Assembly (NCBI GenBank): GCA_947631905.1 | Contig: CANRND010000001.1 | Span: forward strand, 81,434-145,433 | DNA from: an uncultured Clostridia bacterium | GTDB taxonomy: Bacteria; Bacillota; Clostridia; Christensenellales; Borkfalkiaceae | DNA: 64,000 nucleotides | Direction: 5' to 3' | Shown here: positions 1-8,407 of the stretch, piece after piece | Layout: each line of letters begins with the position of its first letter | How positions within the stretch are numbered: the stretch's first letter is position 1 | The notes under the pieces: model-generated | What the model saw: the letters and a program-made list of their open reading frames with translations, nothing else | Databases searched by the model: none | Told to the model about the DNA's origin: nothing | Made by a program: the position numbers and the translations under genes

Positions 1-786
1 CATGCCGTCGGTCATGCCGAGGCACGCTTTGCAATATCCGGCGACAGAGCCGTATTTTTCTTTCATTTCTCCCAGAATGCAGGAAAGATATTCCCGCCGC
101 GTGCGCATCAGCCCGAAGAGGATGCGCTTTAAGCGCATGCTCGTGGGAACAAGCACGAGGGCGGCGCGGTTGATGAAGTAGCGGCGGCGGAGAAATTTCC
201 CCGAGAGCAGATAGTCCTCGAAAATGGTCTTTTCGTCCACGCCGAGCAGGGCTTCTATAAGCATCGCGCAGATGCCCGCGCGGTCCTTGCCGCTCATGCA
301 GTGCCACAGCACGCACCCGTCGCTTTCGAGTAAAATACCGAGGAATTTTTTCAGCCCGGCCTGTCCCTCGGGCGTAAACACGATGCTCCGGTAGGCGGCT
401 TTCATATAGCCGTCGATGCTCCCGAACTCTTTCTTGATGCGCTCCCCCTCTTTTTTGATGCGGACGCGCTCTTTTTCGGTGGCATGAAAGACGTCGTACT
501 CCCAGGTGACGCCGATGGTCGGAACGCACAAAACGGGCAGGTGGATATACCGGCTGCCCTCTATCTCCACGTCGGGGTGGGCGCTGCGTTCGTTTTCGAT
601 GCGCAGGTCCACCACCGTCCGCACGCCGAGACCGCGGAGGGCGAGAGCGGTTTTTTTCGGGATCTTGCTCAGATCGCCGCTTCGGATGAGTTTTCCGCTT
701 GCGATGAGCTTCCCCTCTGCCGCCCTCATCCCGCCGAGGTCTCTGGTATTGATGAGTTTTTTGAGTTTTACCCGATGGACGATCAT
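1..786 (-). CDS. PTP-like tyrosine/dual-specificity phosphatase, 3' end cut by window edge
   Basis: The minus-strand frame is open from an ATG at 786 to the window edge (262 codons, no stop). The N-terminal region has NTRDLGG, matching the N-[FT]-RDLGG signature of the Y_phosphatase3 (MptpB-like) family. Further on, HCMSGKDRAG fits the cysteine phosphatase P-loop HC-x5-R, so the catalytic Cys and Arg are present. A GGAGGAGG ribosome site lies about 13 bases upstream. The family removes phosphate from phosphotyrosine or phosphoinositides; the substrate here is unknown. It follows the membrane-protein gene on the same strand with a 33-bp gap and may share its transcript. Family assignment is firm, role is inferred. 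Confidence 0.85.
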   Translation of the reverse strand, partial: MIVHRVKLKKLINTRDLGGMRAAEGKLIASGKLIRSGDLSKIPKKTALALRGLGVRTVVDLRIENERSAHPDVEIEGSRYIHLPVLCVPTIGVTWEYDVFHATEKERVRIKKEGERIKKEFGSIDGYMKAAYRSIVFTPEGQAGLKKFLGILLESDGCVLWHCMSGKDRAGICAMLIEALLGVDEKTIFEDYLLSGKFLRRRYFINRAALVLVPTSMRLKRILFGLMRTRREYLSCILGEMKEKYGSVAGYCKACLGMTDGM

Positions 787-819
787 CCGAGCAAAGCCCC
801 CCTCCTCCGTTGTGCCTTG

Positions 820-1893
820 TTATTTGACTTCCAGCCCGAGCCGCGCCATCACTTCGGAATAGACGCGGGTCTTTTCCTCTTTGGTATCGATGGCCTCGCA
901 TGCGGCTTCGAAATTGTGGGCGATGCGCGCTTTGAGTTCTTCCTCCGTCTTTTGCGCCTCGGCAAGCTCCGCGACTTTCTTTGCGAGTTTCGCTTCGGAA
1001 AGTTTCGCTCTCTTAGCGCTTTCAAACGCCTGTTGCGCGGCCTTTGTCTCCGCTTCCGCCGCGCCCGCTTTCTTGACCGTGGCGAAATATTTGAGCGCCT
1101 TGGAGTTCGCCTGCGTGAGCGCCTGGCGGTATTCCTTTTCGGAATTGGAACGGTCCGCCTTGTCCTGCGCCGCCTTGTAGGCCTTTTCCGCTTTGGCGAT
1201 CTTCGCGGCGGGCGCTTTTGCCGCCACGAGCTTTTCATACTTCGCTTTCGCTTTCTTTGCGACCTTGTTATTGTCGGGGAAGATGACGAGGAAAATGAAG
1301 AAGAAGATCACCATCGAAACGCCGCCCGTGATCACCGTCTTGATGATCCCCGTAACCGCGTCGGGCCAGCCCCAGTGTACGAAGAACACGTTGCAGATGC
1401 CCCAAATGGCGTTGACGAACACGGAGACGAGGACCCAGCCGATGAAGTACCACATCGCCTGGTACCACGGATTGCCGTGGGAACGGTAGGTGATGTTCCT
1501 TTGGAGGGGGAAGTTGATGCACTGCGCCGTAAAGACGGCGAGTTCGAACGCGATGAAGTAGCCGAGGCCCTGCACGTCGCCGAAGATCATGTAGGGCTGA
1601 TCGCCCGCAATGGAGACGGGGATATTCGGCCAGCCCCACGCCCCGTTGTTGAGAGAGGCGAACGCATAGGGCAGGAACGTCATCACGATGTACTGCCAGA
1701 TCGTCACGCCCTCGGAGAACACGATGAAGAAAAACACCATGTATATGACGTTGGAAAGTTTGGGATGTTTATCCGCAAAGCCGTACCAGGCGGAGAGCCA
1801 CCCCCGCCAGATCTTTTGGAAAAAGGCGAGAAACCCGTTTTGCGAATAGGGTTTGAGTTGCAGTTGCAGATCTTTTTCTGTATATTTGCTCAT
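820..1893 (-). CDS. multi-pass membrane protein with long C-terminal coiled coil
   Basis: The 357-residue protein has a basic N-terminus, then about four hydrophobic segments between residues 45 and 205 (for example around VIYMVFFFIVF and VSMVIFFFIFLVIF). An Ala/Lys/Glu-rich helical tail fills residues 210-357 and should form a cytosolic coiled coil. The membrane part loosely resembles GtrA-like small membrane proteins, which take part in polysaccharide or glycolipid traffic, but I cannot confirm this. The start is supported by AAGGAGGGG lying inside the 3' end of the upstream glycosidase gene, one base away, so the two are translationally linked. Function unknown; a partner role to the glycosidase is inference. 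Confidence 0.7.
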   Translation of the reverse strand: MSKYTEKDLQLQLKPYSQNGFLAFFQKIWRGWLSAWYGFADKHPKLSNVIYMVFFFIVFSEGVTIWQYIVMTFLPYAFASLNNGAWGWPNIPVSIAGDQPYMIFGDVQGLGYFIAFELAVFTAQCINFPLQRNITYRSHGNPWYQAMWYFIGWVLVSVFVNAIWGICNVFFVHWGWPDAVTGIIKTVITGGVSMVIFFFIFLVIFPDNNKVAKKAKAKYEKLVAAKAPAAKIAKAEKAYKAAQDKADRSNSEKEYRQALTQANSKALKYFATVKKAGAAEAETKAAQQAFESAKRAKLSEAKLAKKVAELAEAQKTEEELKARIAHNFEAACEAIDTKEEKTRVYSEVMARLGLEVK

Positions 1894-1894
1894 C

Positions 1895-4354
1895 TTATTT
1901 CCCCTCCTTGTCTTGTTTTTCTTTCTTGCAGAACAGCCCGAGGCCCTTGAAGAAATGCCCGTTGAACATGGTGATGAGTCCCTCCATCTGGTTGCGCGTA
2001 AAGCCGCTGAACTTCGCCATACCGCGGATGGGTTGATGCACCATGCCCATGATGAGGGTGTTTTCGAGCGAGCGGTTGCCCGTCATCTTGCACCAGCCGA
2101 CTGCCGCCGAGCAGATGACCCACGCAAAGAACCGCCCCGTCCAGCCTTTGGCGCACTTCAAGTCCTGTACGGTGGAGTTCTCTCCCGCCACGATCTTTTT
2201 CTTCTTGTCTGCGCTCTCCTTTGCGGGAACGTAGCCGAGCCGCGCATAAAATTCCTCGTCGGGAATGTTCTTTACGTCGCAACTTGCGTACACGGGGTAT
2301 TTTTCCGCCTCGTTCTGGGGAACGGTCCCCTCCACTTCGACCGAAGCGGTGAGACGGATGTCCTCGGAGGACGCGCCGACCTTGATCTCGTATGCGCCCG
2401 CCTCCGTGCGCCAGCCTTTTTCGGCCGCGTCGTAATAAGCGAAAGTGCGTTCGTTGAATGCGATCCGCACCGTCTTGCTCTCGCCCGGTTGCAGGCTCAC
2501 GCGCGCAAACCCGCGCAGTTCGATCGCGGGCCGCACGATCCTGCTGTCCTTTTTGGAGACGTAGACCTCCGCGATCTCATCGCCCGCACATTTGCCCGTG
2601 TTCTTTACGGTGAACGTCACGCCGTCTTTTTCCGCCTTGATTTCGGAATATTCGAACGTCGTATAGCTCAGGCCGTAGCCGAACGGATAGCGCGGCTTTA
2701 CGCCCGCCGTTGCAAAATAGCGGTAGCCGACGAACAGCCCTTCGCGGTATTCCACATTGTCCCTGCCGCCGGGGAAGAGCGCCTCGGAAGCGGTGGGGAA
2801 ATCTTCGTACCGCTTCGCCCATGTCTCGGCGAGCTTGCCCGAGGGATTGACGTTTCCGTAGAGGATATTTGCGACCGCGTCCGCGCCCGCCTGTCCCGAA
2901 AGTCCCGCATAGAGAACGGCGGAAGCTCCTTTGAGCCACTCCGTCTCCACCACGGAACCGCAGGAGAGGACCACGACCACTTTCTTGCCCGTAGCGAGGA
3001 GGGCGCGCAAAAGATCCTTTTGGTTCTCGGGCATGCCGATCCCGCCGCGGTCGATCCCCTCGGCTTCGGAGAACTCGTCGAGTCCCGCGAAGAAGAGAAC
3101 GACGTCGGCTTTGAGCGCGCCCTCGATCGCTTTCATATAGAGCTTCTTCTTTTCTTTGCCGAAGCGGTCGAAGCCCTGGCATTTTGCAACGACGTTCGCC
3201 CCGAGCGCGGAGACGGATTTCTCCGCCGTGGGGAACTCGCCCTTTTCGATGTCTTTGGAGGGGTTGACGATGGAAGAACCCGCGCCTTGATAGCGGGGAT
3301 GGAACGCAAAGTCCCCCACGATGGCGACTTTCGTTTTGAGATTAAGGGGAAGCACGCCGTCGTTTTCGAGCAACACGACCGACTTTTCCGCGGCCTCTTG
3401 CGCGAGCGCATGGTTGGCTTCGAGAAGCGCAAGACGCTCCTCGCTGTCGAGCTTGCTCCTACCCTTTTCGTCTTTGGGAAAGGCGGGTTTCTTGTCGCTG
3501 TATTCGATGAGTTCGAGGATGCGGACGATGCTCTCGTCGAGCAACGATTCGGGGATCTCGCCCGCCTGCACCGCCTTGTAAACGTCGTCCGCGCCGTATT
3601 TGCAGGGGGGCATTTCGAGCTCGTTGCCCGCCTTTAAGCCCTCTACGCGGCTGTTACAGCCCGCCCAGTCGGTGACGACAACGCCTTGATACCCCCACTC
3701 GCCGCGCAAAATATCCCGCAGCAGATGTTGGTTTTCGTTGGTAAACGTGCCGTTGAGGCGGTTGTAAGAGGTCATGACGGTGTTCGTTTTGCCCTCTTTC
3801 ACCGCGATCTCGAAGCCCGTGAGATAAATTTCGCGCAGGGTGCGTTCGTCCACGATGGAATCCGAGGTCATTCTGCGGAACTCGCGGTTGTTGGCCGCAA
3901 AGTGCTTGATACAGGCGTTTACGTTCTGGGACTGGATGCCGCGCACGAACGAGGCCGCCATCTTGCCCGCAAGGAGGGGGTCTTCGGAGAAATACTCGAA
4001 GTCTCTGCCGCACAGCGGGCTGCGCTTAATGTTCAGCCCGGGGCCGAGGAGCATATCCACGTCGATGGAAGCGCACTCCTTGCCGAGCGCCTCGCCCACT
4101 CTCTCGCCGAGCGCCTCGTCCCAGCTGCACGCCATGACGGAAGCGGTGGGGAAGCAGGTGGACGGGATACTCTTATGCAACCCGAGGTGGTCCGCCTCCT
4201 CCGCCTGTTTCCTCAGCCCGTGGGGGCCGTCGGAGAGATACATATCCCGCACGCCGAGCCGCGGCAGTGCGCGCGACTTGAAGAAAGCGCCGCCCGTGAG
4301 AAAATCCGCTTTTTCCCGCAGGGTCATTTTTGAGACGATCTCTTGCTTGTTCAT
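1895..4354 (-). CDS. glycoside hydrolase family 3 (beta-glucosidase-like)
   Basis: The 819-residue protein shows the GH3 layout. The N-terminal TIM-barrel has the SDGPHGLRKQ substrate loop and VVTDWAG, whose Asp is the expected nucleophile. An alpha/beta sandwich domain follows (AGLSGQAGADAVANILYG), then a fibronectin-III-like domain near residues 590-670 (LRGFARVSLQPGESKTV). A C-terminal extension of about 150 residues is less usual. No signal peptide is visible, so a cytosolic enzyme acting on imported beta-glucosides is likely. The chosen ATG at 4354 has AAGGAG eight bases upstream; a longer reading frame to 4405 has no such site. The upstream region holds a possible CcpA (cre-like) site. 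Exact sugar specificity cannot be read from the sequence. Confidence 0.92.
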   Translation of the reverse strand: MNKQEIVSKMTLREKADFLTGGAFFKSRALPRLGVRDMYLSDGPHGLRKQAEEADHLGLHKSIPSTCFPTASVMACSWDEALGERVGEALGKECASIDVDMLLGPGLNIKRSPLCGRDFEYFSEDPLLAGKMAASFVRGIQSQNVNACIKHFAANNREFRRMTSDSIVDERTLREIYLTGFEIAVKEGKTNTVMTSYNRLNGTFTNENQHLLRDILRGEWGYQGVVVTDWAGCNSRVEGLKAGNELEMPPCKYGADDVYKAVQAGEIPESLLDESIVRILELIEYSDKKPAFPKDEKGRSKLDSEERLALLEANHALAQEAAEKSVVLLENDGVLPLNLKTKVAIVGDFAFHPRYQGAGSSIVNPSKDIEKGEFPTAEKSVSALGANVVAKCQGFDRFGKEKKKLYMKAIEGALKADVVLFFAGLDEFSEAEGIDRGGIGMPENQKDLLRALLATGKKVVVVLSCGSVVETEWLKGASAVLYAGLSGQAGADAVANILYGNVNPSGKLAETWAKRYEDFPTASEALFPGGRDNVEYREGLFVGYRYFATAGVKPRYPFGYGLSYTTFEYSEIKAEKDGVTFTVKNTGKCAGDEIAEVYVSKKDSRIVRPAIELRGFARVSLQPGESKTVRIAFNERTFAYYDAAEKGWRTEAGAYEIKVGASSEDIRLTASVEVEGTVPQNEAEKYPVYASCDVKNIPDEEFYARLGYVPAKESADKKKKIVAGENSTVQDLKCAKGWTGRFFAWVICSAAVGWCKMTGNRSLENTLIMGMVHQPIRGMAKFSGFTRNQMEGLITMFNGHFFKGLGLFCKKEKQDKEGK

Positions 4355-4862
4355 ATAGCACTCCTTATCATAATATAGATTACACACAGTGTAGCACTTT
4401 TTCATTTGAAAGTGTAAAACGGAACATAATTTGTAAATTTAGCGACACAATTTGCCGATAAACGCACGGAAAGAGCGCCTGCGGATGCCCGCAAGCGCTC
4501 TTATAGGGGGGGGAATTTGGATCGGCGCGGAGGTCCCCGCCGATCTTGCCTCTATTATACCTCCCCGCTCCGAAATGAAAACGCTTACGGCACAAATTCA
4601 CATTGTAGCGGCATAAATTGTGATTTTGTTCGTTTTTCACACTTTTTCCCGCGCCTACGGATGTCCGAAACGCGCAAAACAAGCCGCCGCCCGCGGAAGT
4701 TTTCCCGAAAAAACTTTCCGCGGAATGATTATAGCACACTTTTTCCGTCATTTCAAGAGGGAATTTTCGTTTTGTAAATATTTTCCTGATGCGCCGCCCG
4801 CGCGGCATTTTATTTGACATCTTCCCCGCTTCTGTGCTACAATTTTCGCGCGGAGGATACCA
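4355..4862. promoter_or_regulatory. divergent regulatory region between GH3 and FNT genes
   Basis: For the plus-strand FNT gene there is TTGACA at 4814-4819 and TACAAT at 4838-4843 (18-bp spacer), with a GGAGG site before the ATG at 4863. On the minus strand a TATAAT at 4554-4559 has a weak -35 (TTTTCA) overlapping a cre-like sequence (AAGCGTTTTCA, 4575-4585), which would suit carbon-catabolite control of the glycosidase. A leader from that promoter would contain two hairpins (4471-4502 and 4520-4545). A second minus-strand promoter may lie nearer the gene, where a short palindrome ACACTGTGT occurs around 4386. The FNT promoter is clear; the minus-strand elements are suggestive only. Confidence 0.5.
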
Positions 4863-5534
4863 ATGAAGAACAAATTACTCGCAATTTTGCAGAAGATCGC
4901 AAACGGGTTTCTCGCGGGCATGCTCATTTCCATCGGCGGGGCGGTGTTTCTCGCCTGCTATGCGAAAAATGCGGACGGGAGCCTCGCGTTTTCCTACTAT
5001 GTGGGGGCGTTCCTCTTCCCCATCGCCCTCTTGTGCATCTGCATGAAAGGCTACTCCCTCTACACGGGCAAGATCGGCTATGTGCTTTCCGCCCACAAAA
5101 AAGAGGATATTTCCGTCCTGCTTTTGGGACTTTTGGGGAACGTCCTTGCAACCGCGGCGTTCGGGTATCTGTGCGGGTGGGTGTTCCCCGGCACGATGAA
5201 AGCGGCGGCGGAGACGATCTGCCCCGCCAAGTTGGAGCAAGGGTATCTGTTCGGGCTTCTGCGCGCCTTTCTGTGCGGGATCCTCGTCTATCTCGCCGTG
5301 GATATTTACAAGAACAACGAACGGTCCGTCCTCGGCGTACTGATCGGCATTCCCGTGTTTATTCTGAGCAGCTACGAACACTCCATTGCGGACATGTTCT
5401 ATTTCGCGGTGTACGGCGTTGCCACCTGGCAGAGCTTCGGCTACATCTGCATGATCCTCATCGGCAACTCTCTGGGCGCGCTCATCATCCCCGCCCTGCA
5501 ACTCATAAAACCCAAAAAGGAAGAAAACGCCTGA
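4863..5534 (+). CDS. formate/nitrite transporter (FNT) family channel
   Basis: This 223-residue protein is almost entirely hydrophobic, with six predicted membrane helices. Its pattern (GFLAGMLISIGGAVFLA near the start, later GYSLYTGKIGYV and LGLLGNVLATAAFGYLCGW) matches the FNT family, which forms pentameric channels for formate, nitrite, hydrosulfide or other small monovalent anions. It is a little shorter than typical FNT members (250-280 residues), mainly in the loops. A consensus promoter and a GGAGG site lie just upstream, and it is a single-gene unit. In a fermentative anaerobe export or uptake of formate is a natural guess, but the ion cannot be deduced here. Confidence 0.85.
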   Translation: MKNKLLAILQKIANGFLAGMLISIGGAVFLACYAKNADGSLAFSYYVGAFLFPIALLCICMKGYSLYTGKIGYVLSAHKKEDISVLLLGLLGNVLATAAFGYLCGWVFPGTMKAAAETICPAKLEQGYLFGLLRAFLCGILVYLAVDIYKNNERSVLGVLIGIPVFILSSYEHSIADMFYFAVYGVATWQSFGYICMILIGNSLGALIIPALQLIKPKKEENA

Positions 5535-5601
5535 ACGCGCTCACACCTCATTACGTTTCCCCCTCCTGTGGAGGGGGTAATGCGGAACAGCGTTCCCCTT
5601 T

Positions 5602-5792
5602 TGTCATGTCGAGCGTAGTCGAGACATCTCCACCGCTCGTCGCCGCACGCACGCTTTTCACACTTTTCTTTACGAAAAGCTCCTTTTGCGTGCGGTGGCT
5701 CCTCTTCCCGAAAAATCTTGCTTTGCAATCTTTTTCGGGAGTCCTATTAAGATGAGATTTCTCGACTTCACTTCGTTCCGCTCGAAATGACA
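5602..5792. repeat. ~190-bp inverted-repeat element, copy 1 (MITE-like)
   Basis: The element begins with TGTCATGTCGAGCGTAG and ends with a diverged inverted version of the same sequence (CTCGACTTCAC...GCTCGAAATGACA). Inside are two hairpins, one built on GCACGC/GCGTGC and one on CCCGAAAAA/TTTTTCGGG around a TTGC...GCAA core. A near-identical copy lies at 8006-8193. No coding potential is seen, and fragments of its ends recur through the window. A short CCCTCC/GGAGGG palindrome sits just before it (about 5560-5577). Confidence 0.75.
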
Positions 5793-5825
5793 TAAACGAC
5801 GGCTTGAAGTTGCCCTACCGTTTTC

Positions 5826-5868
5826 CGCCCGCCGCGGTTTTAATAAAACCGCGGCGGGCGTTCTTTTT
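5826..5868 (+). terminator. Rho-independent terminator
   Basis: A perfect 16-bp stem (CGCCCGCCGCGGTTTT with its complement) closes a 3-base loop and is followed by TTCTTTTT. It lies downstream of the FNT gene and the repeat element, so the repeat would be part of the FNT 3' UTR. Confidence 0.85.
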
Positions 5869-5889
5869 GCAAAAAATTTTTCCAAATGC

Positions 5890-5918
5890 TTGTAAAAACG
5901 TTTCGGTTATGCTATACT
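5890..5918 (+). promoter_or_regulatory. promoter of the candidate structured RNA / BspA leader
   Basis: TTGTAA at 5890-5895 and TATACT at 5913-5918 are separated by 17 bp. Transcription would start near 5925, exactly where the first strand of a 12-bp terminal helix begins. Confidence 0.75.
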
Positions 5919-5924
5919 GAAATC

Positions 5925-6088
5925 ACCACACACAAACACATAAACTTTGTTGAGTAGCGCAATTTAGGCATTGCGTATCTCTTTGCATGTCGCAACTTAA
6001 CAGAGCTTATGCAATATACGATTTGTGTGTGGTAACCTGATCGGAGATACCAACGCAGTGTGTTTCCTTTCGGGAACACACTTTTTTT
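5925..6088 (+). ncRNA. candidate structured RNA (~165 nt) with own promoter and terminator
   Basis: The 5' end (ACCACACACAAA, 5925-5936) is perfectly complementary to 6022-6033, closing a 12-bp helix. Inside, CGCAAT/ATTGCG (5959-5974) forms a hairpin, TGTTGAGT pairs with ACTTAACA, and TTGCAT pairs with ATGCAA as an alternative. GTATCTC (5975-5981) is complementary to GAGATAC (6044-6050) outside the closed helix, suggesting a pseudoknot. A strong terminator (10-bp stem 6058-6081, then seven T) ends the transcript 31 bases before the BspA-like gene. It could be an independent small RNA or an attenuating leader or riboswitch. I could not match it to 6S, SRP, tmRNA or a known riboswitch by eye. 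Confidence 0.55.
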
Positions 6089-6119
6089 ATGCAGAAAATA
6101 AAAAAGGAGATAGAAACTT

Positions 6120-7943
6120 ATGAAACACAAATTTTTGGCGGTCCTCTTGGCGGTTGTAGCCGCCCTCTGCATGGCGTTCGGCTCTGTTGGGTGCGGGGAA
6201 AAGAACCCCGATGAAACGGGCAACAACCCGCCCGTCACCGACCCGAGCGGCAATCAAGGCGGCACGCAAAAACCCGATGAGGGCGAACAAGGGACGCCAA
6301 CTCCCCATGTGCATTCTTACGGCGAATGGGAAGTGACGAAAGAGGCGACCTGCAAAGAGGAAGGCACAAAGGAGCGTTCCTGCTCCTGCGGAGAGAAAGA
6401 GACGGAAACGCTTCCGCTCGTGGGGCATGATTTTGAGGATATGTCTTGCAGATGGTGCGGACTCAAAGCAAGCCTCGGACTCGTATATGTTCTTTTCAAT
6501 GGAAATAAGGAATATGCGGTCTCTGATATTGGTGAATGCACGGATACCGACCTCATCATCACAAACAACTATCACGGCAAACCCGTGACTTCGATCGGAG
6601 TGGAGGCGTTCTATGGTTGTAGCGGGTTGATTTCGGTCACCATTCCCGAAAGCGTGACCTCGATCGGAAATTCGGCGTTCTCGGGTTGTAGCGGGTTGAC
6701 TTCGGTTACCATTCCCGACAGTGTGACCTCGATCGGAGTGGAGGCGTTCTATGGGTGTAGCGGGTTGACTTCGATTACCATTCCCGACAACGTGACTTTG
6801 ATCGGATATGGGGCGTTCGCGGATACCGCTTATTATAATAACGATAGCAACTGGACGGGCGATGTCCTATACATCGGCAATTATTTGATCGAAGCAAAAG
6901 ATACGATTTCGGGAAGTTATTCCATTCGCGGCGGCACAAAAACGATAGCGTATGATGCGTTCTGGGGTTGTAGTGGGTTGACTTCGATCGAAATTCCCGA
7001 CAGCGTGACCTCGATCGGAGCGGAGGCGTTTGAAGGCACTGCTTACTATAATGATGATAACAATTGGACGGATGATGTGCTTTACATTGGCAATCATTTA
7101 ATTGAAGCAAAATATACGTCGGAAAGTTATTCCATTCGCGGTGGCACAAAAACAATAGCGGATGAGGCGTTCCAGGGTTGTTGGGATTTGATTTCGGTTA
7201 CCATTCCGAACAGCGTGACCTCGATTGGAAGAATTGCGTTCTATGAGTGTATATATTTGACTTCGGTCACGATCGGAAGCGGTGTGACTTGGATTGGAGA
7301 TGTGGCGTTTGTAGCTTGTAACGAGCTGGCAGAAATAAACGTGGACGAAAACAATCAAACCTATCATGCGCAAGGGAATTGTTTGATTGAAACAAAGAGC
7401 AAAACTTTAATTGTCGGTTGCAAAACGAGCAAAATCCCCGATGACGGAAGCGTGACCTCCATCGGATATGGGGCGTTCTCGTGTCACAGCGTGACTTCGA
7501 TTACCATTCCCGACAGCGTGACCGAAATCGGAGATCGTGCATTCGAGTGTTGCGACGAGTTGACTTCGGTCACGATTGGAAACGGTGTGACTTCGATTGG
7601 CGCGAGTGCGTTCGATCAATGTTACGATTTAACTTCGGTCACCATTCCCGATAGCGTGACCTCGATCGGATTTAAGGCGTTCTGTTCTTGTTGGGGGTTG
7701 ACTTCGATTACCATTCCTGACAGCGTGACCTCGATCGGAGCGGAGGCGTTTGAATATTGTGACAATTTGGAAGAAGTGCATTTTGAAAACCCGAACGGGT
7801 GGAAAATGTCATGGCGTGAAGAATTGTCATGGCTTGAAGATATGTCGGGCGCGGAAGCAGTTTTGGGGCTGGAAGACCCCGCAACAGCCGCAAAGTATTT
7901 GACAAGTACTTACGCCAGTTTTAATTGGAAACGCGAGGGGTGA
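6120..7943 (+). CDS. BspA-type leucine-rich-repeat lipoprotein
   Basis: The 607-residue protein begins with a lipoprotein signal peptide ending in a VGC lipobox. A short low-complexity linker and a Cys/His-rich segment of about 40 residues follow (CKEEGTKERSCSCGEKE), of a kind often seen in surface proteins of gut Firmicutes. From about residue 150 to 580 it carries LRR_5 units of 23 residues (TSVTIPDSVTSIGxxAFxxC), interrupted by two longer inserts ending in LYIGNxLIEAK. BspA-like proteins are surface exposed and bind host or bacterial ligands; the ligand is unknown. It is preceded by the structured RNA. A decayed copy of its last ~31 codons plus downstream DNA lies inverted at 19161-19262. 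Confidence 0.9.
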   Translation: MKHKFLAVLLAVVAALCMAFGSVGCGEKNPDETGNNPPVTDPSGNQGGTQKPDEGEQGTPTPHVHSYGEWEVTKEATCKEEGTKERSCSCGEKETETLPLVGHDFEDMSCRWCGLKASLGLVYVLFNGNKEYAVSDIGECTDTDLIITNNYHGKPVTSIGVEAFYGCSGLISVTIPESVTSIGNSAFSGCSGLTSVTIPDSVTSIGVEAFYGCSGLTSITIPDNVTLIGYGAFADTAYYNNDSNWTGDVLYIGNYLIEAKDTISGSYSIRGGTKTIAYDAFWGCSGLTSIEIPDSVTSIGAEAFEGTAYYNDDNNWTDDVLYIGNHLIEAKYTSESYSIRGGTKTIADEAFQGCWDLISVTIPNSVTSIGRIAFYECIYLTSVTIGSGVTWIGDVAFVACNELAEINVDENNQTYHAQGNCLIETKSKTLIVGCKTSKIPDDGSVTSIGYGAFSCHSVTSITIPDSVTEIGDRAFECCDELTSVTIGNGVTSIGASAFDQCYDLTSVTIPDSVTSIGFKAFCSCWGLTSITIPDSVTSIGAEAFEYCDNLEEVHFENPNGWKMSWREELSWLEDMSGAEAVLGLEDPATAAKYLTSTYASFNWKREG

Positions 7944-8005
7944 GTGAAAATAAGGAAGCCCCCTTTCCTGCCCTCCCCCCAACGCGTTGGGGGGAGGCAA
8001 TTTAC

Positions 8006-8193
8006 GTCATGTCGAGCGTAGTCGAGACATCTCTACCTTGTTGCCGCACGCACGCTTTTCACACTTTTCTTTACGAAAAGCTCCTTTTGCGTGCGGTGGC
8101 TCCTCTTCCCGAAAAATCTTGCTGTGCAATCTTTTTCGGGAACCCTAATAAAGTGAGATTTCTCGACTTCACTTCGTTCCGCTCGAAATGACA
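8006..8193. repeat. ~190-bp inverted-repeat element, copy 2
   Basis: This is nearly identical to the element at 5602-5792, in the same orientation, with the same terminal TCATGTCGAGC...GAAATGACA ends and both internal hairpins. It is preceded by a CCCTCCCCCC/GGGGGGAGG palindrome around ACGCGT (7972-7997) and followed by a CCCCTCC/GGAGGGG palindrome (8220-8238). Confidence 0.75.
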
Positions 8194-8286
8194 AGGGGAA
8201 AGTGCGCGAAGCAATAGAACCCCCTCCTGTGGAGGGGGAATGAGGGGGTGGGCAACATTCCCAAATTATCATGCCTCCTCCCCCAC

Positions 8287-8329
8287 CGCCCGCCGCGGTT
8301 TTGCAAAAACCGCGGCGGGCGTTCTTTTT
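8287..8329 (+). terminator. Rho-independent terminator after the BspA-like gene
   Basis: The 16-bp stem has the same arms as the terminator at 5826 (CGCCCGCCGCGGTTTT) with a GCA loop, followed by TTCTTTTT. Confidence 0.85.
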
Positions 8330-8350
8330 GCAAAAAATAGTCCTATCCCC

Positions 8351-8379
8351 TTGACTTTCGGCAAAAAGTATTCTAAAAT
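8351..8379 (+). promoter_or_regulatory. pgi promoter
   Basis: TTGACT at 8351-8356 and TAAAAT at 8374-8379 have a 17-bp spacer. A CGGAGG ribosome site precedes the pgi ATG at 8408. Confidence 0.75.
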
Positions 8380-8407
8380 ATTTTAAGACAAATTTCGGAG
8401 GTAAAGT

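Noticed and set aside
484..3637. Long plus-strand open frames (488 and 594 codons) opposite the membrane-protein and GH3 genes
   Set aside because: Arg/His/Asp-rich antisense frames typical of GC-rich DNA; they lack ribosome sites and run against clearly recognisable genes.
4471..4545. Two adjacent hairpins as intrinsic terminators
   Set aside because: No T run on either strand and they lie between divergent genes; more likely leader structure.
5925..6088. Assignment of the structured RNA as 6S RNA, SRP RNA or a c-di-GMP riboswitch
   Set aside because: None of the conserved cores of these RNAs could be found by eye.
6580..7760. Regular DNA repeats inside the BspA gene as a repeat array
   Set aside because: They encode in-frame 23-residue LRR units, so they reflect protein structure.
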